The notes: generated by a model from the letters alone, not told the origin. A stretch of DNA of 64,000 nt from Vagococcus silagei (GCF_004795745.1 NZ_SDGV01000001.1:124001-188000), one strand, 5' to 3'; shown: positions 32,929-42,648, numbered from the stretch's first letter. A program made the numbers and translations.

Positions 32929-34155
32929 TTATTCTAGACTTATTTCAGTTTTCTTTAATTTCATATGGTAAGACCCACGGATATATAGCAATACCAATAA
33001 TAAGATATTAACCAGAGATCCTATCAAGAAAGCGTAACCCATAATGGTCTCGTTTTTAATTATGTCCATAAAATATATAAAGAACTGATTTCCAAAAGTA
33101 ATAAAACTAAAGAGCGTTGCAAACCATATTTCTTCTTTATCGGTATACGCCATACCATAAAGAATTAAAAAGGCAATGACAGGCAACTGGTATCTCTCAT
33201 GTTGTCCCATTGTTAACATGAAAACACTGTTGATATAAATGCCTAGAATTATATATGAAACACCTGGTTTATCAAAGTATTTCCACAACAGCCAACACAT
33301 TATGATCACAATCAAAATTAAGAAAAGATAATTTAAATGATTCAACGTGATTGGACCTAACACTGCACGATTAATGTCGCCATACTCTGTTCCGTAAAAT
33401 AGTGGGTAGATATTAAAAGCGTTCATATTCACAGAAGGATACATACTTGCACCACCAAAATAAATTTCGAATGGTAACATCATATTTTTACTTCCGAGCA
33501 TAAAAGGTAGCCATCCTATTAACCCCGTCACTAATGACAATAAAATACCTTTCAAAGTTTTCGAAACACCATATTTACGAATAATAAAGATTAAAAATAA
33601 TGGAAACAAATAGCAAAATTGCAATTTAGATAAACAGCCAAGCGCAAAGAAGAATGAGCCTAAATACAAATGATCGTTATTAAGTGCATAGAAACATAGA
33701 ATTAATAGTAGTAAATACAATGAATCGACTTGACCCCAAATAGCAGAATTCATAATGAATGCTGGATTAAAGAGGCAGAAGCAAGTCCAAAATAATTTAT
33801 TTTTCTTGGCTAAAACATACACCGAAATGCTTAATAGTGCATTAAAAACAATTGGCCAGAATTTCAAGGCTACAAAAATTAATCTTGGAATACGGCCTTC
33901 TGAAAAGCCTGTCATAAAAGGATTAATTAATCTCAATAATAGCGGAAAAATCGGTGGATAATTCAAAATATCAATGTCTTGATACATGGTAGCAATTGAA
34001 TCCACTTTGGATGTTGCCCACACAAGATTATAATTTATTATGTCTAATTCTTCATTAATTAAATAGGCAAAACTAAATTGAATAAGCAAAGAAAAAACTA
34101 AAAATATCAGAAAAAAAGATAACATTGGCTCTTTTTCTTGTTTTAAAGATCTCAT
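32929..34155 (-). CDS. GT-C fold mannosyltransferase-like membrane protein
   Basis: A 408-aa polytopic protein with about eleven hydrophobic segments. The first extracytoplasmic loop has the DINYNLVWATSKVDSIATMY and DILNYPPIFPLLLR pattern of polyprenyl-phosphate sugar transferases. FNPAFIMNSAIWGQVDSLYLL and GCLSKLQFCYLFPLFL match Gpi18-like/GT-C proteins that use lipid-linked sugars outside the membrane. Acceptor and sugar are unknown; a cell-wall glycopolymer or protein glycosylation role is possible. It stands alone, with base composition like its neighbours. Confidence 0.75.
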   Translation of the reverse strand: MRSLKQEKEPMLSFFLIFLVFSLLIQFSFAYLINEELDIINYNLVWATSKVDSIATMYQDIDILNYPPIFPLLLRLINPFMTGFSEGRIPRLIFVALKFWPIVFNALLSISVYVLAKKNKLFWTCFCLFNPAFIMNSAIWGQVDSLYLLLLILCFYALNNDHLYLGSFFFALGCLSKLQFCYLFPLFLIFIIRKYGVSKTLKGILLSLVTGLIGWLPFMLGSKNMMLPFEIYFGGASMYPSVNMNAFNIYPLFYGTEYGDINRAVLGPITLNHLNYLFLILIVIIMCWLLWKYFDKPGVSYIILGIYINSVFMLTMGQHERYQLPVIAFLILYGMAYTDKEEIWFATLFSFITFGNQFFIYFMDIIKNETIMGYAFLIGSLVNILLLVLLYIRGSYHMKLKKTEISLE

Positions 34156-34263
34156 TTTAATACCATCTCCCTAACAAAATACATATATATATTATACCGA
34201 ATTCAAACATTTATAAAAAGCATATTCTAATAATATTAGCAGATTTAAAATAAGAATAAACTA

Positions 34264-34303
34264 AAAAGCATGGAAACAAGTTCAAACCTGTTTTCATGCT
34301 TTT
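34264..34303 (-). terminator. Terminator of the aga operon after lacC
   Basis: On the minus strand AAAGCATGAAAACAGG pairs with TTGTTTCCATGCTTT around a short loop, followed by T residues, 25 nt past the lacC stop codon. Confidence 0.82.
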
Positions 34304-34327
34304 AATATTATATCTATCCCATTTTTA

Positions 34328-35266
34328 TTAAATTTCTTCAACTTTAACTAATTCAAAATACTTATCAAAGTTTAACGGATTCACAAAGCCAGTTTTTTGT
34401 TCCATAGTATTCAACAATCCCAAGGCCATTGCCGTTTTCAAAATTTCTTCTAAACTAGCTTGTTTTTCAAGTGCCAAAGCTAAACCAGCAACAGTTGAGT
34501 CACCACTTCCGACTGGATTGACAACATTAATTTTAGGAATTGTTACACGATAAAATTGTTTACCGGACTTAACGAATGCTCCGTCAGCTCCTAAGGAAAT
34601 CACAATTAATGGAATTGCCATAAACTGTTCTCCTAGAAGTAATGATTTCAAACCTGTTAAATCTTCTAAGGACACCGCAACACCTGTCAATTCTTCAATT
34701 TCAGTTAAATTGGGTTTAATTGCATAGGGCTTAACATTTGAATTTAAAACAGCTTTCAACGAACCACCAGAAGAATCTAAAATCACTTTTTTATTCTTTG
34801 CATTTAACTGCTCAATCAATTGAACATAGCTATCTTCAGGTAAGCCTTTTGATAAGCTACCTGAGATTGTCACGACATCATGAGCCCCAACTAAATCTTC
34901 AAGAAGAGCTTTCAATTTTTCTAAATCTTCAACTGAAAGTGTGGGTCCTCCCTCTAAAACTTCAGTTTGTTGACCCTGATCGTGCAGAATGGCAATACAA
35001 TTTCTCGTTTCACCATTAATATGTTGAAACTGATGTTGAATCTCTTGTTCTGTCAATTGATCTTCAATATACTTTCCGATATTGCCACCTAAAAATCCTG
35101 TTGCTACGACTGATCCATCCATTTGATGAATCACTCGTGCAACATTTAATCCTTTACCACCAGCAGTTTTACTGACTGTTTGGCATCGATTGACATCATT
35201 GATTTTTAACGTTTCAATCGGATAAGAAATATCAAGTGACGGATTTAATGTAATCGCTAAAACCAT
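34328..35266 (-). CDS. lacC: Tagatose-6-phosphate kinase (PfkB/LacC-type)
   Basis: A 312-aa kinase of the LacC/FruK branch of the PfkB family. Signatures are ITLNPSLDISYPIE at the start, TAGGKGLNVARV (about 36-47) and NPVGSGDSTVAGLALA (about 250-265) with the catalytic Asp. In this operon it should convert tagatose-6-phosphate to tagatose-1,6-bisphosphate. 1-phosphofructokinase is the alternative, but context with LacD, AgaS and NagA favours LacC. Confidence 0.85.
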   Translation of the reverse strand: MVLAITLNPSLDISYPIETLKINDVNRCQTVSKTAGGKGLNVARVIHQMDGSVVATGFLGGNIGKYIEDQLTEQEIQHQFQHINGETRNCIAILHDQGQQTEVLEGGPTLSVEDLEKLKALLEDLVGAHDVVTISGSLSKGLPEDSYVQLIEQLNAKNKKVILDSSGGSLKAVLNSNVKPYAIKPNLTEIEELTGVAVSLEDLTGLKSLLLGEQFMAIPLIVISLGADGAFVKSGKQFYRVTIPKINVVNPVGSGDSTVAGLALALEKQASLEEILKTAMALGLLNTMEQKTGFVNPLNFDKYFELVKVEEI

Positions 35267-35283
35267 CGCTTTTCACCTACTTC

Positions 35284-36273
35284 TTAGAATTTTTTATGCC
35301 ATGAAGTAGCCGTACGGTAAAGTACTTCATTTAATTCTTCAATATTTTTGCGTCCTTCTGTTTGTAACCATTGTCTTGCAGCTGTTTCGCCTTCTTTAGC
35401 AAAAACACTTACGCCATTTGCCCAAGTTGCACGGCCACATAGCACACCATTAAATTCAGAACCTGCTTCTGCAGCAAATTCTAATGTTTCTTGGAATAAT
35501 TTAGCACTTACACCAGCACTTAAGAAAATAAATGGTAAGTCAGTTGCATCACTTTGTTCTTTAAAGATTTTAGCTGCTTCTGCTTTTGTATAAACAACAT
35601 CAGCATCATTTTCAGCAAAACCTTCAACAAATTTCATGTTTACAGGAACTTCCATTTTTAAGACGTCAATTTTATAACGATCTTTAGAGAATTCTTTCAT
35701 CATTGCATTTACTTTATGTGGTTTTACTTTTGCGAATTCTTTTGAAGCATTGTCATCATTGTTAGCATCATATGATAATAATTCTAAGTAAAATGGAATA
35801 TCTTCTGCTGCACATTCGCTACCAATACGTTCAACGAATGCATGTTTACGTTCGTTAACTTCAGCAGATTCATCCACATCATAGTAAAGTAAGAATTTAA
35901 CAGCATCTGCTTTAACCTCACGGATACGATAAGCTGACCAATCAACGATTAAGTCTGGGAAGCGACCTGGTTCAGTTGCATCATAACCAGTTTGTTCATA
36001 AGCAAGTAAAAGTCCTGCATCTGCTACTTTCACTTCTGAAGCTGGTAAACCATATTCTGGGTCTAAAAGAATTGATGTTGCGTACGGTGTTAATTCTTCT
36101 GAAACAAGTTTTTTAAAGTCAACGATTGCTTGTGTTACATCACCTTGAAAGTTTTCTTTAGCTAACATTTTTTTCAGTGCACCACGTTGGTCAATTGCTA
36201 AGGCTCCAATGATGCCATCTTTTGTTGATAATTGATCCATTAATTTTCTTTTTGTTGCTGTTAAGTTTTTCAT
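35284..36273 (-). CDS. lacD: Tagatose-1,6-bisphosphate aldolase (class I)
   Basis: The start at 36273 (329 aa, [16 protein letters not shown]) has GGGAG 8 nt upstream. The ATG at 36288 overlaps the nagA stop and contains that site, so it is less likely. LacD family features are [49 protein letters not shown] and the Schiff-base lysine in [10 protein letters not shown]. It splits tagatose-1,6-bisphosphate into dihydroxyacetone phosphate and glyceraldehyde-3-phosphate. Confidence 0.93.
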   Translation of the reverse strand: MKNLTATKRKLMDQLSTKDGIIGALAIDQRGALKKMLAKENFQGDVTQAIVDFKKLVSEELTPYATSILLDPEYGLPASEVKVADAGLLLAYEQTGYDATEPGRFPDLIVDWSAYRIREVKADAVKFLLYYDVDESAEVNERKHAFVERIGSECAAEDIPFYLELLSYDANNDDNASKEFAKVKPHKVNAMMKEFSKDRYKIDVLKMEVPVNMKFVEGFAENDADVVYTKAEAAKIFKEQSDATDLPFIFLSAGVSAKLFQETLEFAAEAGSEFNGVLCGRATWANGVSVFAKEGETAARQWLQTEGRKNIEELNEVLYRTATSWHKKF

Positions 36274-36287
36274 GCTAAAATCTCCCA

Positions 36288-37439
36288 TTATTTACTGTAT
36301 TTTTGTTCGCCATCTAAGTATGTTGCAAGTAATTCTAAATCTTTATTTAAAACGATAAAGTCTGCTGGTTTACCTTTTTTGATACTACCGCAAACGTCAT
36401 CAATACCAACACTTTTGGCTGGAACTAATGAACCCATTTTAAGTGCATCAAAAACAGTTGCTACATTCCAATCAACAACATTACGGACACCTTCAATTAG
36501 TTGTAATACACTACCTGCAAGTGAGCCATTTGATTCTAAACGTGCGGCGCCATCTTTCACTTCAACTGGGAATTCACCTAAATGATAATGACCTTCAGGC
36601 ATACCACCAGCGCGCATACAGTCAGTAATTAACGCTACTTTATCTGGTGTTTTCACATCAACTAAAACTTCAACGGCTTTTGGATGAACATGATGACCAT
36701 CACAAATTAATTCACCGTATGCCTCTTTAGAAGTCATTGCTGCACCAACCATTCCTGGTTCGCGGTGAGTGAAGCCACTCATACCATTGTAAGTATGAAC
36801 AAAAATACTACCACCACGTTCGACACCTTTTTTAGCTTCTTCATATGTTGCATCACTATGCGCTAAAGCAACAGTGACACCTTCAGCAGTGACTTGAGAA
36901 ATAAAATCAAGTGCACCCTCTTTTTCTGGAGCAAGGGCAATTTTATTAATTAAACCACCTGCTTGTGTTTGCCATTCATGAAATTCTTCAATACTTGGGT
37001 GCGTAAAATAAATTGGGTTTTGCGCGCCTTTATGTTTTTCAGTAAAGTATGGTCCTTCAAAGAATATCCCTTGAATTTTAGCACCTTCTACTTGATCTTT
37101 AACCGAAGCTACCGTATGCGCCACTTTACCAAGAAGTTCAGATGAAGCTGTTAAAGTTGTTGGTAAGAATGAAGTCACACCACAACTTAATAATCCTTTC
37201 GACATCTCTTTGATACCCTCTGCATCATTATCCATGACGTCATGACTCTTAAAGCCATGAATGTGCGTATCGACTAGACCAGGTCCAATCCATTTGTCGC
37301 CTAAATCAATTACTTTAGCATCAGATGATACTTCTTTAACACAGTCACCAAAAATGCCATCGATAATTTCGATATATGCATCGGTTTCTACTGTTTCTTC
37401 TAAAAATATTTTATTCGCTTTTACAAAAAATCTGTTCAC
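36288..37439 (-). CDS. nagA: N-acetylgalactosamine/glucosamine-6-phosphate deacetylase
   Basis: A 383-aa amidohydrolase. Metal and substrate residues lie in [17 protein letters not shown] (about 56-72), [42 protein letters not shown] and [11 protein letters not shown]. The catalytic Asp is in [13 protein letters not shown]. Within this operon its likely substrate is GalNAc-6-phosphate (AgaA role); deacetylation gives galactosamine-6-phosphate for AgaS. It may also accept GlcNAc-6-phosphate. Confidence 0.9.
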   Translation of the reverse strand: MNRFFVKANKIFLEETVETDAYIEIIDGIFGDCVKEVSSDAKVIDLGDKWIGPGLVDTHIHGFKSHDVMDNDAEGIKEMSKGLLSCGVTSFLPTTLTASSELLGKVAHTVASVKDQVEGAKIQGIFFEGPYFTEKHKGAQNPIYFTHPSIEEFHEWQTQAGGLINKIALAPEKEGALDFISQVTAEGVTVALAHSDATYEEAKKGVERGGSIFVHTYNGMSGFTHREPGMVGAAMTSKEAYGELICDGHHVHPKAVEVLVDVKTPDKVALITDCMRAGGMPEGHYHLGEFPVEVKDGAARLESNGSLAGSVLQLIEGVRNVVDWNVATVFDALKMGSLVPAKSVGIDDVCGSIKKGKPADFIVLNKDLELLATYLDGEQKYSK

Positions 37440-37454
37440 TTAGAACATCCCCTT

Positions 37455-38612
37455 TTATAATGAATGAATGGTTACGCCTTTAACAACACGGTTTACTGTT
37501 CCGGTTGGAGACGGTGTATCTGGTTTGTTGCCAACTTTAATTGAAGCTAATAATGAAACAACTTGAGCGACCATTACAAATGGTAAAGCTAAGAAACCAT
37601 CTGTTAGCTCTGTATCATCCTTAAGAACGATTGTTTCACCTGTATATGTAGAATCGTTTTGAGCAATCGCAACTGTTTTTGCTGCAATATCATTGCCTTT
37701 AATTTCTTCTAAAATATCAACATCATATTGTTGTGTATAAGCATCATTACTAATAAATCCGAAAACTAATGTTTCTTCATCAACAAATGATTTTGGTCCA
37801 TGACGGAAGCCTAATGATGAATCAAAAGCAGTTGTAATGCGACCTGCTGTTAATTCTAATAATTTAAGTTGTGCCTCACGAGTTAAACCACTTAAGCTAC
37901 CTGAGCCTAAGTATACAACACGATCAAATTTTTGATCGACAAGACTTTGAATCAATTCTTCTTGTGCTAAAGCTTGTGTTCCCATAGAAACCATTGCATT
38001 CACAATCTCATCATGATTCTTATGCTCTTTATCAAATGTTAATAATGCCGATAAAGTCATACATGAGAAACTTCCTGTCATCGCAAATCCTTTATCATTT
38101 GATAATTCAGGCATTAATAATACGAATGAATCATTATCGTCTTTAGCATTTTGCGCTAATTTTCCTTCAGGTGCACAAGTAATCACAAGATGTTTGATGT
38201 CTTTGACTAATTGATTCGCAAGATCAATTGTTGCGACACTTTCAGGTGAATTTCCACTACGCGCAAATGACACTAAAAGTGTTGGTTCTGCTGGTTTAAA
38301 ATAAGAATAGGGTGCTGACACAATATCAGTTGTCGGAATAGCTTCAAAAATGAAGTTTTCATTGTCACCAAAACGTGTTAAGTGAGGACGAACAACGTCA
38401 CCAACATAAGCACTTGTACCAGCTCCAGTAAAAATAACGCGAATTTTTTGACCCGCTTCTTTTTTAAATGTTTCGATGAAGTTTTCGATACCCGCTTCAT
38501 TTTCTTTAAAAATAGCTAAAGCTTCTTGCCAAAGTTTTGGTTGTTGACTAATTTCTTGTGTTGTAATTGTTGCACCAATTTTATCCAATTCTGTTGTATT
38601 CCAATCTAACAT
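37455..38612 (-). CDS. agaS: AgaS-type galactosamine-6-phosphate deaminase/isomerase (SIS domains)
   Basis: A 385-aa protein with two SIS domains: VIFTGAGTSAYVGD and SFARSGNSPESVATIDLA in the first, DRVVYLGSGSLSGLTREAQLKLLELTAG and DSSLGFRHGPKSFVD in the second (each given as markers). This is the AgaS form, which deaminates and isomerises galactosamine-6-phosphate to tagatose-6-phosphate. It sits between the GntR regulator (18 nt) and nagA (15 nt). Confidence 0.92.
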   Translation of the reverse strand: MLDWNTTELDKIGATITTQEISQQPKLWQEALAIFKENEAGIENFIETFKKEAGQKIRVIFTGAGTSAYVGDVVRPHLTRFGDNENFIFEAIPTTDIVSAPYSYFKPAEPTLLVSFARSGNSPESVATIDLANQLVKDIKHLVITCAPEGKLAQNAKDDNDSFVLLMPELSNDKGFAMTGSFSCMTLSALLTFDKEHKNHDEIVNAMVSMGTQALAQEELIQSLVDQKFDRVVYLGSGSLSGLTREAQLKLLELTAGRITTAFDSSLGFRHGPKSFVDEETLVFGFISNDAYTQQYDVDILEEIKGNDIAAKTVAIAQNDSTYTGETIVLKDDTELTDGFLALPFVMVAQVVSLLASIKVGNKPDTPSPTGTVNRVVKGVTIHSL

Positions 38613-38630
38613 TAAGATTCTCCTCCTGAT

Positions 38631-39356
38631 TTAAGTTATTCGATTGTGTGATATTCGATATCTAAATTGGTCAGCACGCGCCACACTTAGCGTGTACTCA
38701 ACCACTTCATTACTTGTATTATAAGTTTGACGAATCATATTAAGTGATGGTGAACCTTCTGGGATGTCCAACCATTCAGCATCTTTTCGATTGACTAAAC
38801 TTGCATAAAATTCCTCTTCCGCATAACGAATGACCTGTTGATAGTCATTTAAGAAAACATCATAAAGTGATTTTCCTTCTAAGCGTTCAATTGTTAAATT
38901 ATCAAATTTATCTTTTGGTAGATAACTTCGTTCAAGCATCATTGGTTTGCCATCTGCTAGACGAAGACGTTTAATTTTGATAATCTTAACACCTCGAAAG
39001 ACACCAAGATGTTCAGCGAAATATTGATTCGCTTCAACTTCTTCAAAGGAAATAATTTTAGTTTCAGGGGTTCGACCTAAAGTCTTCATTTGTTCAGTAA
39101 AACTATATGTTCCAGATAGGTTCATGACATTATCTGAAATACTTGAAACAAACGTGCCCTTCCCATGACGTTTATAAATATAGCCTAAATGTTCTAATTC
39201 TTGTAGCGCTAGACGAACCGTGGTTCGACTGACACCATATATTTCTGATAAATCGCGTTCAGAAGGTAACAAATCATGCGGCTTCATCTCTGTCTTGATT
39301 GTTTCACGTAAAGTGTCGACTAATTTTCCGTACAGAGACTGCTTCTTTTCTTCCAT
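38631..39356 (-). CDS. GntR/HutC-family repressor of the aga regulon
   Basis: The start at 39356 (241 aa, MEEKKQSLYGKLVDTLRETI) follows AGAGGAGG; the frame is open to 39392 but would begin inside the operator and promoter region. The winged helix is at about 5-70 (PSERDLSEIYGVSRTTVRLALQ), followed by a UTRA effector domain (SFTEQMKTLGRTPETKII, LADGKPMMLERSYLP). It is probably the local repressor, since the same operator lies in its own promoter and in the PTS promoter. A phosphorylated amino sugar is the likely inducer, by analogy with NagR/AgaR2. Confidence 0.9.
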   Translation of the reverse strand: MEEKKQSLYGKLVDTLRETIKTEMKPHDLLPSERDLSEIYGVSRTTVRLALQELEHLGYIYKRHGKGTFVSSISDNVMNLSGTYSFTEQMKTLGRTPETKIISFEEVEANQYFAEHLGVFRGVKIIKIKRLRLADGKPMMLERSYLPKDKFDNLTIERLEGKSLYDVFLNDYQQVIRYAEEEFYASLVNRKDAEWLDIPEGSPSLNMIRQTYNTSNEVVEYTLSVARADQFRYRISHNRIT

Positions 39357-39382
39357 TACACACCTCCTCTTGTAGTTACCAA

Positions 39383-39429
39383 CTGGTATCAACCACTTAT
39401 ATTATGCTTGAATTTTTAAAGAATGTCAA
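39383..39429 (-). promoter_or_regulatory. Promoter and GntR operator of the gntR-agaS-nagA-lacD-lacC operon
   Basis: On the minus strand -35 TTGACA (39424-39429) and -10 CATAAT (39401-39406) are 17 nt apart. Just downstream, plus-strand ACCAACTGGTATCAACCAC (about 39378-39396) matches the operator in the PTS promoter: ACCAnCTGGTnnnAACCACTT is shared. Confidence 0.82.
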
Positions 39430-39493
39430 GGTGATTTTGATAGCTAATTGTTGAGGCTCAGCTAGTAAAATCCCAAATCATCACTATAAATGA

Positions 39494-39531
39494 AAAGAGT
39501 CTGTGATATTCCACTATCACAGACTCTTTTA
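39494..39531 (-). terminator. Terminator of the PTS operon after IID
   Basis: AAAAGAGTCTGTGATA pairs with TATCACAGACTCTTTT around a TTCCAC loop (16 bp). It separates the PTS genes from the gntR-led genes and has T-runs on both strands. Confidence 0.9.
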
Positions 39532-39593
39532 TTAACTTCACCATCAGGTTAATAAGTATAAGAGATACCTATGACCTTAAAATTACGCTCAAA

Positions 39594-40622
39594 TTATACT
39601 GGCCAAATATTAATCCAAATACCAAATCCAGATCCAATTAAACCAATAATTAAGACTAGACCAATACATTTGATTGGTGTCCAACCTTTTTTAGCCAATA
39701 AGAAGTATAGTAACATTGAAATTGCCAATGGCAACATTTGTGGTAAGATACCATCTAAAATCTTTTGCAAATCAATTTCAACGGGTTTTTCTTCGTTTTT
39801 ATTGAAAACGACTTCGTACTGACCATTTTCTAATTTTGTAACACTTGCATTTTCTTGGAATTCTTCTGTTAATTTACCGTCTTCATCTTTCGTATAAAGC
39901 ATATCATCATATTTAGATACCGCTTTTTCAGATGGAACGACCGTTGTAATTTGACGAACTTCATTCGTTGTACCATTTGGAATAACTACATTTATTTTTG
40001 TAGCGCCATAAACAGAGATTAACGAACCCACGATAAAGATACCTAAGATACTCGCAGCACGTGTAAACTCTTTTGCATTTTCAGTTAAAATCGTAATGGC
40101 ATTAGTCCCTAATTTATAAGACCAATTCATTAAGAAAAAACGAAGCGCGAATTGAGCCGCGTTAAAAATAAGCAAGAAGATAAATGGCGCGGCTATATTC
40201 CCATTAATCGCCATGTTGGCGGTAATACCCGCGGTAATTGGTACCAATGTAAACCAGAACAACGCATCACCAATACCACCCAAAGGCCCCATTGCAGCAA
40301 CACGCACGGCACGGATTGTCGGAATATCAGCTTTATTTTGTTCCATTGATAGAACAATACCCATTACAAAGTTCACCAAGAATGGGTGAGTATTAAAGAA
40401 CTCTAAGTTATGACTCATTGACGCGGCTAAATCATCTTGATTTGTGTGAATTTTTTTAAGTCCAGGTAAAATCGAGTATAACCATCCACCAGCTTGCATT
40501 CTTTCATAGTTAAATGACGCTTGTAAGAATAGCGAACGCCAGACCATTTGATTTAACGTTTTTTTATCAAGAGGCTCTGCCGGTGTTAAATCTTGATACG
40601 TATCAGGAATATTATATGCCAT
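39594..40622 (-). CDS. agaD: PTS mannose/GalNAc family component IID with long extracytoplasmic insert
   Basis: Start 40622 (342 aa, MAYNIPDTYQDLTPAEPLDK) follows GGAGGAGGAG; the ATG at 40643 lies in that site. The N-terminal cytoplasmic part (MVWRSLFLQASFNYERMQAGG, VRVAAMGPLGGIGDALFW) is typical of IID. Between a helix ending about 209 and the C-terminal helices lies an insert of about 75 residues (210-286; rich in Asp, Glu, Lys). It makes the protein longer than the usual 260-305 aa of the family. The ORF overlaps IIC by 11 nt. IIC and IID form the sugar channel, probably for GalNAc. Confidence 0.9.
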   Translation of the reverse strand: MAYNIPDTYQDLTPAEPLDKKTLNQMVWRSLFLQASFNYERMQAGGWLYSILPGLKKIHTNQDDLAASMSHNLEFFNTHPFLVNFVMGIVLSMEQNKADIPTIRAVRVAAMGPLGGIGDALFWFTLVPITAGITANMAINGNIAAPFIFLLIFNAAQFALRFFLMNWSYKLGTNAITILTENAKEFTRAASILGIFIVGSLISVYGATKINVVIPNGTTNEVRQITTVVPSEKAVSKYDDMLYTKDEDGKLTEEFQENASVTKLENGQYEVVFNKNEEKPVEIDLQKILDGILPQMLPLAISMLLYFLLAKKGWTPIKCIGLVLIIGLIGSGFGIWINIWPV

Positions 40623-41424
40623 CTTCTTCTCCTCCTCCATCATTTAAGCTACCTTCAGCTGCAGCACGTTTGAATTTTGTTTGAATTTGGAAATCCCAGT
40701 AAGCAATGGCAAAACCAATGAATGCTAAAATAATTAATGCTGGTCCTGCTAAACTTTCTGAAGCCATAACAATTGTTGCCATACCAAAACCTGCAAATAA
40801 GAATCCCCAAAGGTCTTTAGACAACATAACTTTCATAAGGATTGCAAACCCAACGTAACGCATCATTCCACCAGCTGCACTAAGTCCAGACATTAACCAG
40901 CCAGGAATTGCATCTACAACTGTTTGACCAAATGTGGCACCACCAATAAAGAAAAGTGTCACGATTAAACCAAAGATTGTACCTAAACCAATCATCGCAA
41001 TATAGTTCAAACGATCGATTCCTTTGGTATTTGCTTCATGTGCATAGTTATCAGCAACAGACATTGCTGGCGACATTAAAGTAAAAATCAAAGTTACACC
41101 ATATTGTCCTAATAATGAGAACGGAATTGCAGTTGCTACAGCGACAGTTGGTTCTAGTTTTAATGTTACCGCTAGAACAGCTGCCATAATACCACCAATT
41201 ACAGCGTTAGGTGGTTGCGCTCCACCAACTGGCATGTTACCAATTGTCATTAATTGATAAGTACCACCAACAACTAACCCAGTTTGTACATCTCCTAAAA
41301 TCAAACCAACTAATAAACCGGTTACAATTGGTTGATAAAGAGATTCTAAGAAACTGAATTGGTCAATTGCGACGATAAAAGTCATAATAAAGATTAATAA
41401 GATCTGAATAATTGAATAATCCAC
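40612..41424 (-). CDS. agaC: PTS mannose/GalNAc family component IIC
   Basis: A 270-aa polytopic membrane subunit with EII-Sor features: PIVTGLLVGLILGDVQTGLVVGGTYQLMTIGNMPVGGAQPPNAVIGG spans about 32-78 (a continuous family block). The rest has about seven hydrophobic segments. It lies 17 nt after IIB and overlaps IID. Confidence 0.92.
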   Translation of the reverse strand: MDYSIIQILLIFIMTFIVAIDQFSFLESLYQPIVTGLLVGLILGDVQTGLVVGGTYQLMTIGNMPVGGAQPPNAVIGGIMAAVLAVTLKLEPTVAVATAIPFSLLGQYGVTLIFTLMSPAMSVADNYAHEANTKGIDRLNYIAMIGLGTIFGLIVTLFFIGGATFGQTVVDAIPGWLMSGLSAAGGMMRYVGFAILMKVMLSKDLWGFLFAGFGMATIVMASESLAGPALIILAFIGFAIAYWDFQIQTKFKRAAAEGSLNDGGGEEDGI

Positions 41425-41441
41425 TATGTTTCACTCCTTCT

Positions 41442-41921
41442 TTATTTGTAAAGTTTTGAAATATCTTCCACTGCAGTTGACGGTACACGTTGAATTTCCA
41501 GTTTTACGCCAAGTTCTTCAAGACGTTTAAATGCTGCCACGTCTTTGTCATCTACCGCAACAGTTGTTGCCACTTGACGTTTACCTTCAGCCATATGCAT
41601 ATTACCAATGTTGACTTTCTTTATATCAGTAACTCCCCCTTCTACTAATTTTAATGCATCTTCTGGTGAATCAACAACGATAAATATTTTTTGGCGGTCA
41701 GCCGCTTTGTGGATAATTTCAATTGTTTTTTGGATACTGAAGTAACGTGTTGCTACCCCAGTTGGCGCCGCCATGTCCATTAAGCCTTGTCTCACTTTGT
41801 CTTCTGAAACGCGGTCATTGGCCACTAAAATTAAGTTCGCACCGATTGTGCCACACCATTGTGTTGCTACTTGTCCATGAATTAGACGGTTATCAATTCT
41901 TGTTAATAAAATATTTGCCAT
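41442..41921 (-). CDS. agaB: PTS mannose/GalNAc family component IIB
   Basis: A 159-aa cytoplasmic phosphotransfer subunit. The active-site histidine is His15 in TRIDNRLIHGQVATQW; VRQGLMDMAAP and IGNMHMAEGKRQV are typical of the EIIB-Man fold. It takes phosphate from IIA and passes it to the incoming sugar. Confidence 0.92.
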   Translation of the reverse strand: MANILLTRIDNRLIHGQVATQWCGTIGANLILVANDRVSEDKVRQGLMDMAAPTGVATRYFSIQKTIEIIHKAADRQKIFIVVDSPEDALKLVEGGVTDIKKVNIGNMHMAEGKRQVATTVAVDDKDVAAFKRLEELGVKLEIQRVPSTAVEDISKLYK

Positions 41922-41936
41922 TTTCCTATCCCCTAA

Positions 41937-42215
41937 CTAATCTTTAATTATTTTTGAAATTGAGTATCGCGAAACTTCCATCAGTTGACCCGATTTCAGT
42001 CTTAAATCAATGATTTCATCACTAATTTTAGCTACCTCTCCATAAATACCATTTAGAACTAAAACGCGATCACCGACTTTTAAATTTTGATGTAAATCTT
42101 TAAAGTGGGCTTTTTGTGCTTTCAAATTTTTCATGTTCACTAAATAAAAAATACCAAGTGTCACGATAATAATAATAATAATTGCTATGGACGTATAAAG
42201 TATGTTCTGCCACAT
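41937..42215 (-). CDS. YajC-domain membrane protein inside the PTS operon
   Basis: A small protein with one N-terminal membrane helix (IIIIIIVTLGIFYLV) and the YajC-type SH3-like segment LKVGDRVLVLNGIYGEVAKI. The start at 42215 (one nucleotide after the IIA stop, MWQNILYTS, 92 aa) is chosen; ATGs at 42227 and 42236 are in frame and overlap IIA. YajC usually belongs to the SecDF complex. A separate YajC-like protein within man-family PTS operons has been seen in streptococcal glycosaminoglycan PTS clusters; role there unclear. Confidence 0.82.
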   Translation of the reverse strand: MWQNILYTSIAIIIIIIVTLGIFYLVNMKNLKAQKAHFKDLHQNLKVGDRVLVLNGIYGEVAKISDEIIDLRLKSGQLMEVSRYSISKIIKD

Positions 42216-42216
42216 A

Positions 42217-42648
42217 TTAAATGCCATCCACTTCATCGACTTCTTCAGCCGCTTTTAATTCGCCAACAACCATACCAGTTTTAGCGCTTTCAATAATTTG
42301 AGTTAAAATTTCAGCTGGGGTAGTTCCCATCAAGTTTTGACCCATAAATTCTAAAAGCATTGGTAAATTTGTACCGGCAATTACAGAAATGTTTGGATTG
42401 TCGCCTTTTAACAACATTGCCTGATTGAAAGGTGTTCCCCCAAGTAAGTCTGTAAAAATAAAGAGAGTATCTGAATCCTCAGTCAATTTAGTTTTTAGAT
42501 TTGCCATATTATCCACGTAAGTTTCTAGAGGATCTTCCTCTCTGAATGGCAACGCTACCATATTTGCTTGTGGACCAGCTATCATTTCTAAAGCATGAGT
42601 TAACCCTACTGAAAACTCTCCATGCCCCGTTACGATACAATTAATCAT
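42217..42648 (-). CDS. agaF: PTS mannose/GalNAc family component IIA
   Basis: A 143-aa EIIA-Man-fold protein. Active-site His9 lies in CIVTGHGEFSVGL; FTDLLGGTPFNQAMLL is the family signature near 67-82. It accepts phosphate from HPr and is the first gene of the operon, behind a consensus promoter and an operator. Confidence 0.93.
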   Translation of the reverse strand: MINCIVTGHGEFSVGLTHALEMIAGPQANMVALPFREEDPLETYVDNMANLKTKLTEDSDTLFIFTDLLGGTPFNQAMLLKGDNPNISVIAGTNLPMLLEFMGQNLMGTTPAEILTQIIESAKTGMVVGELKAAEEVDEVDGI

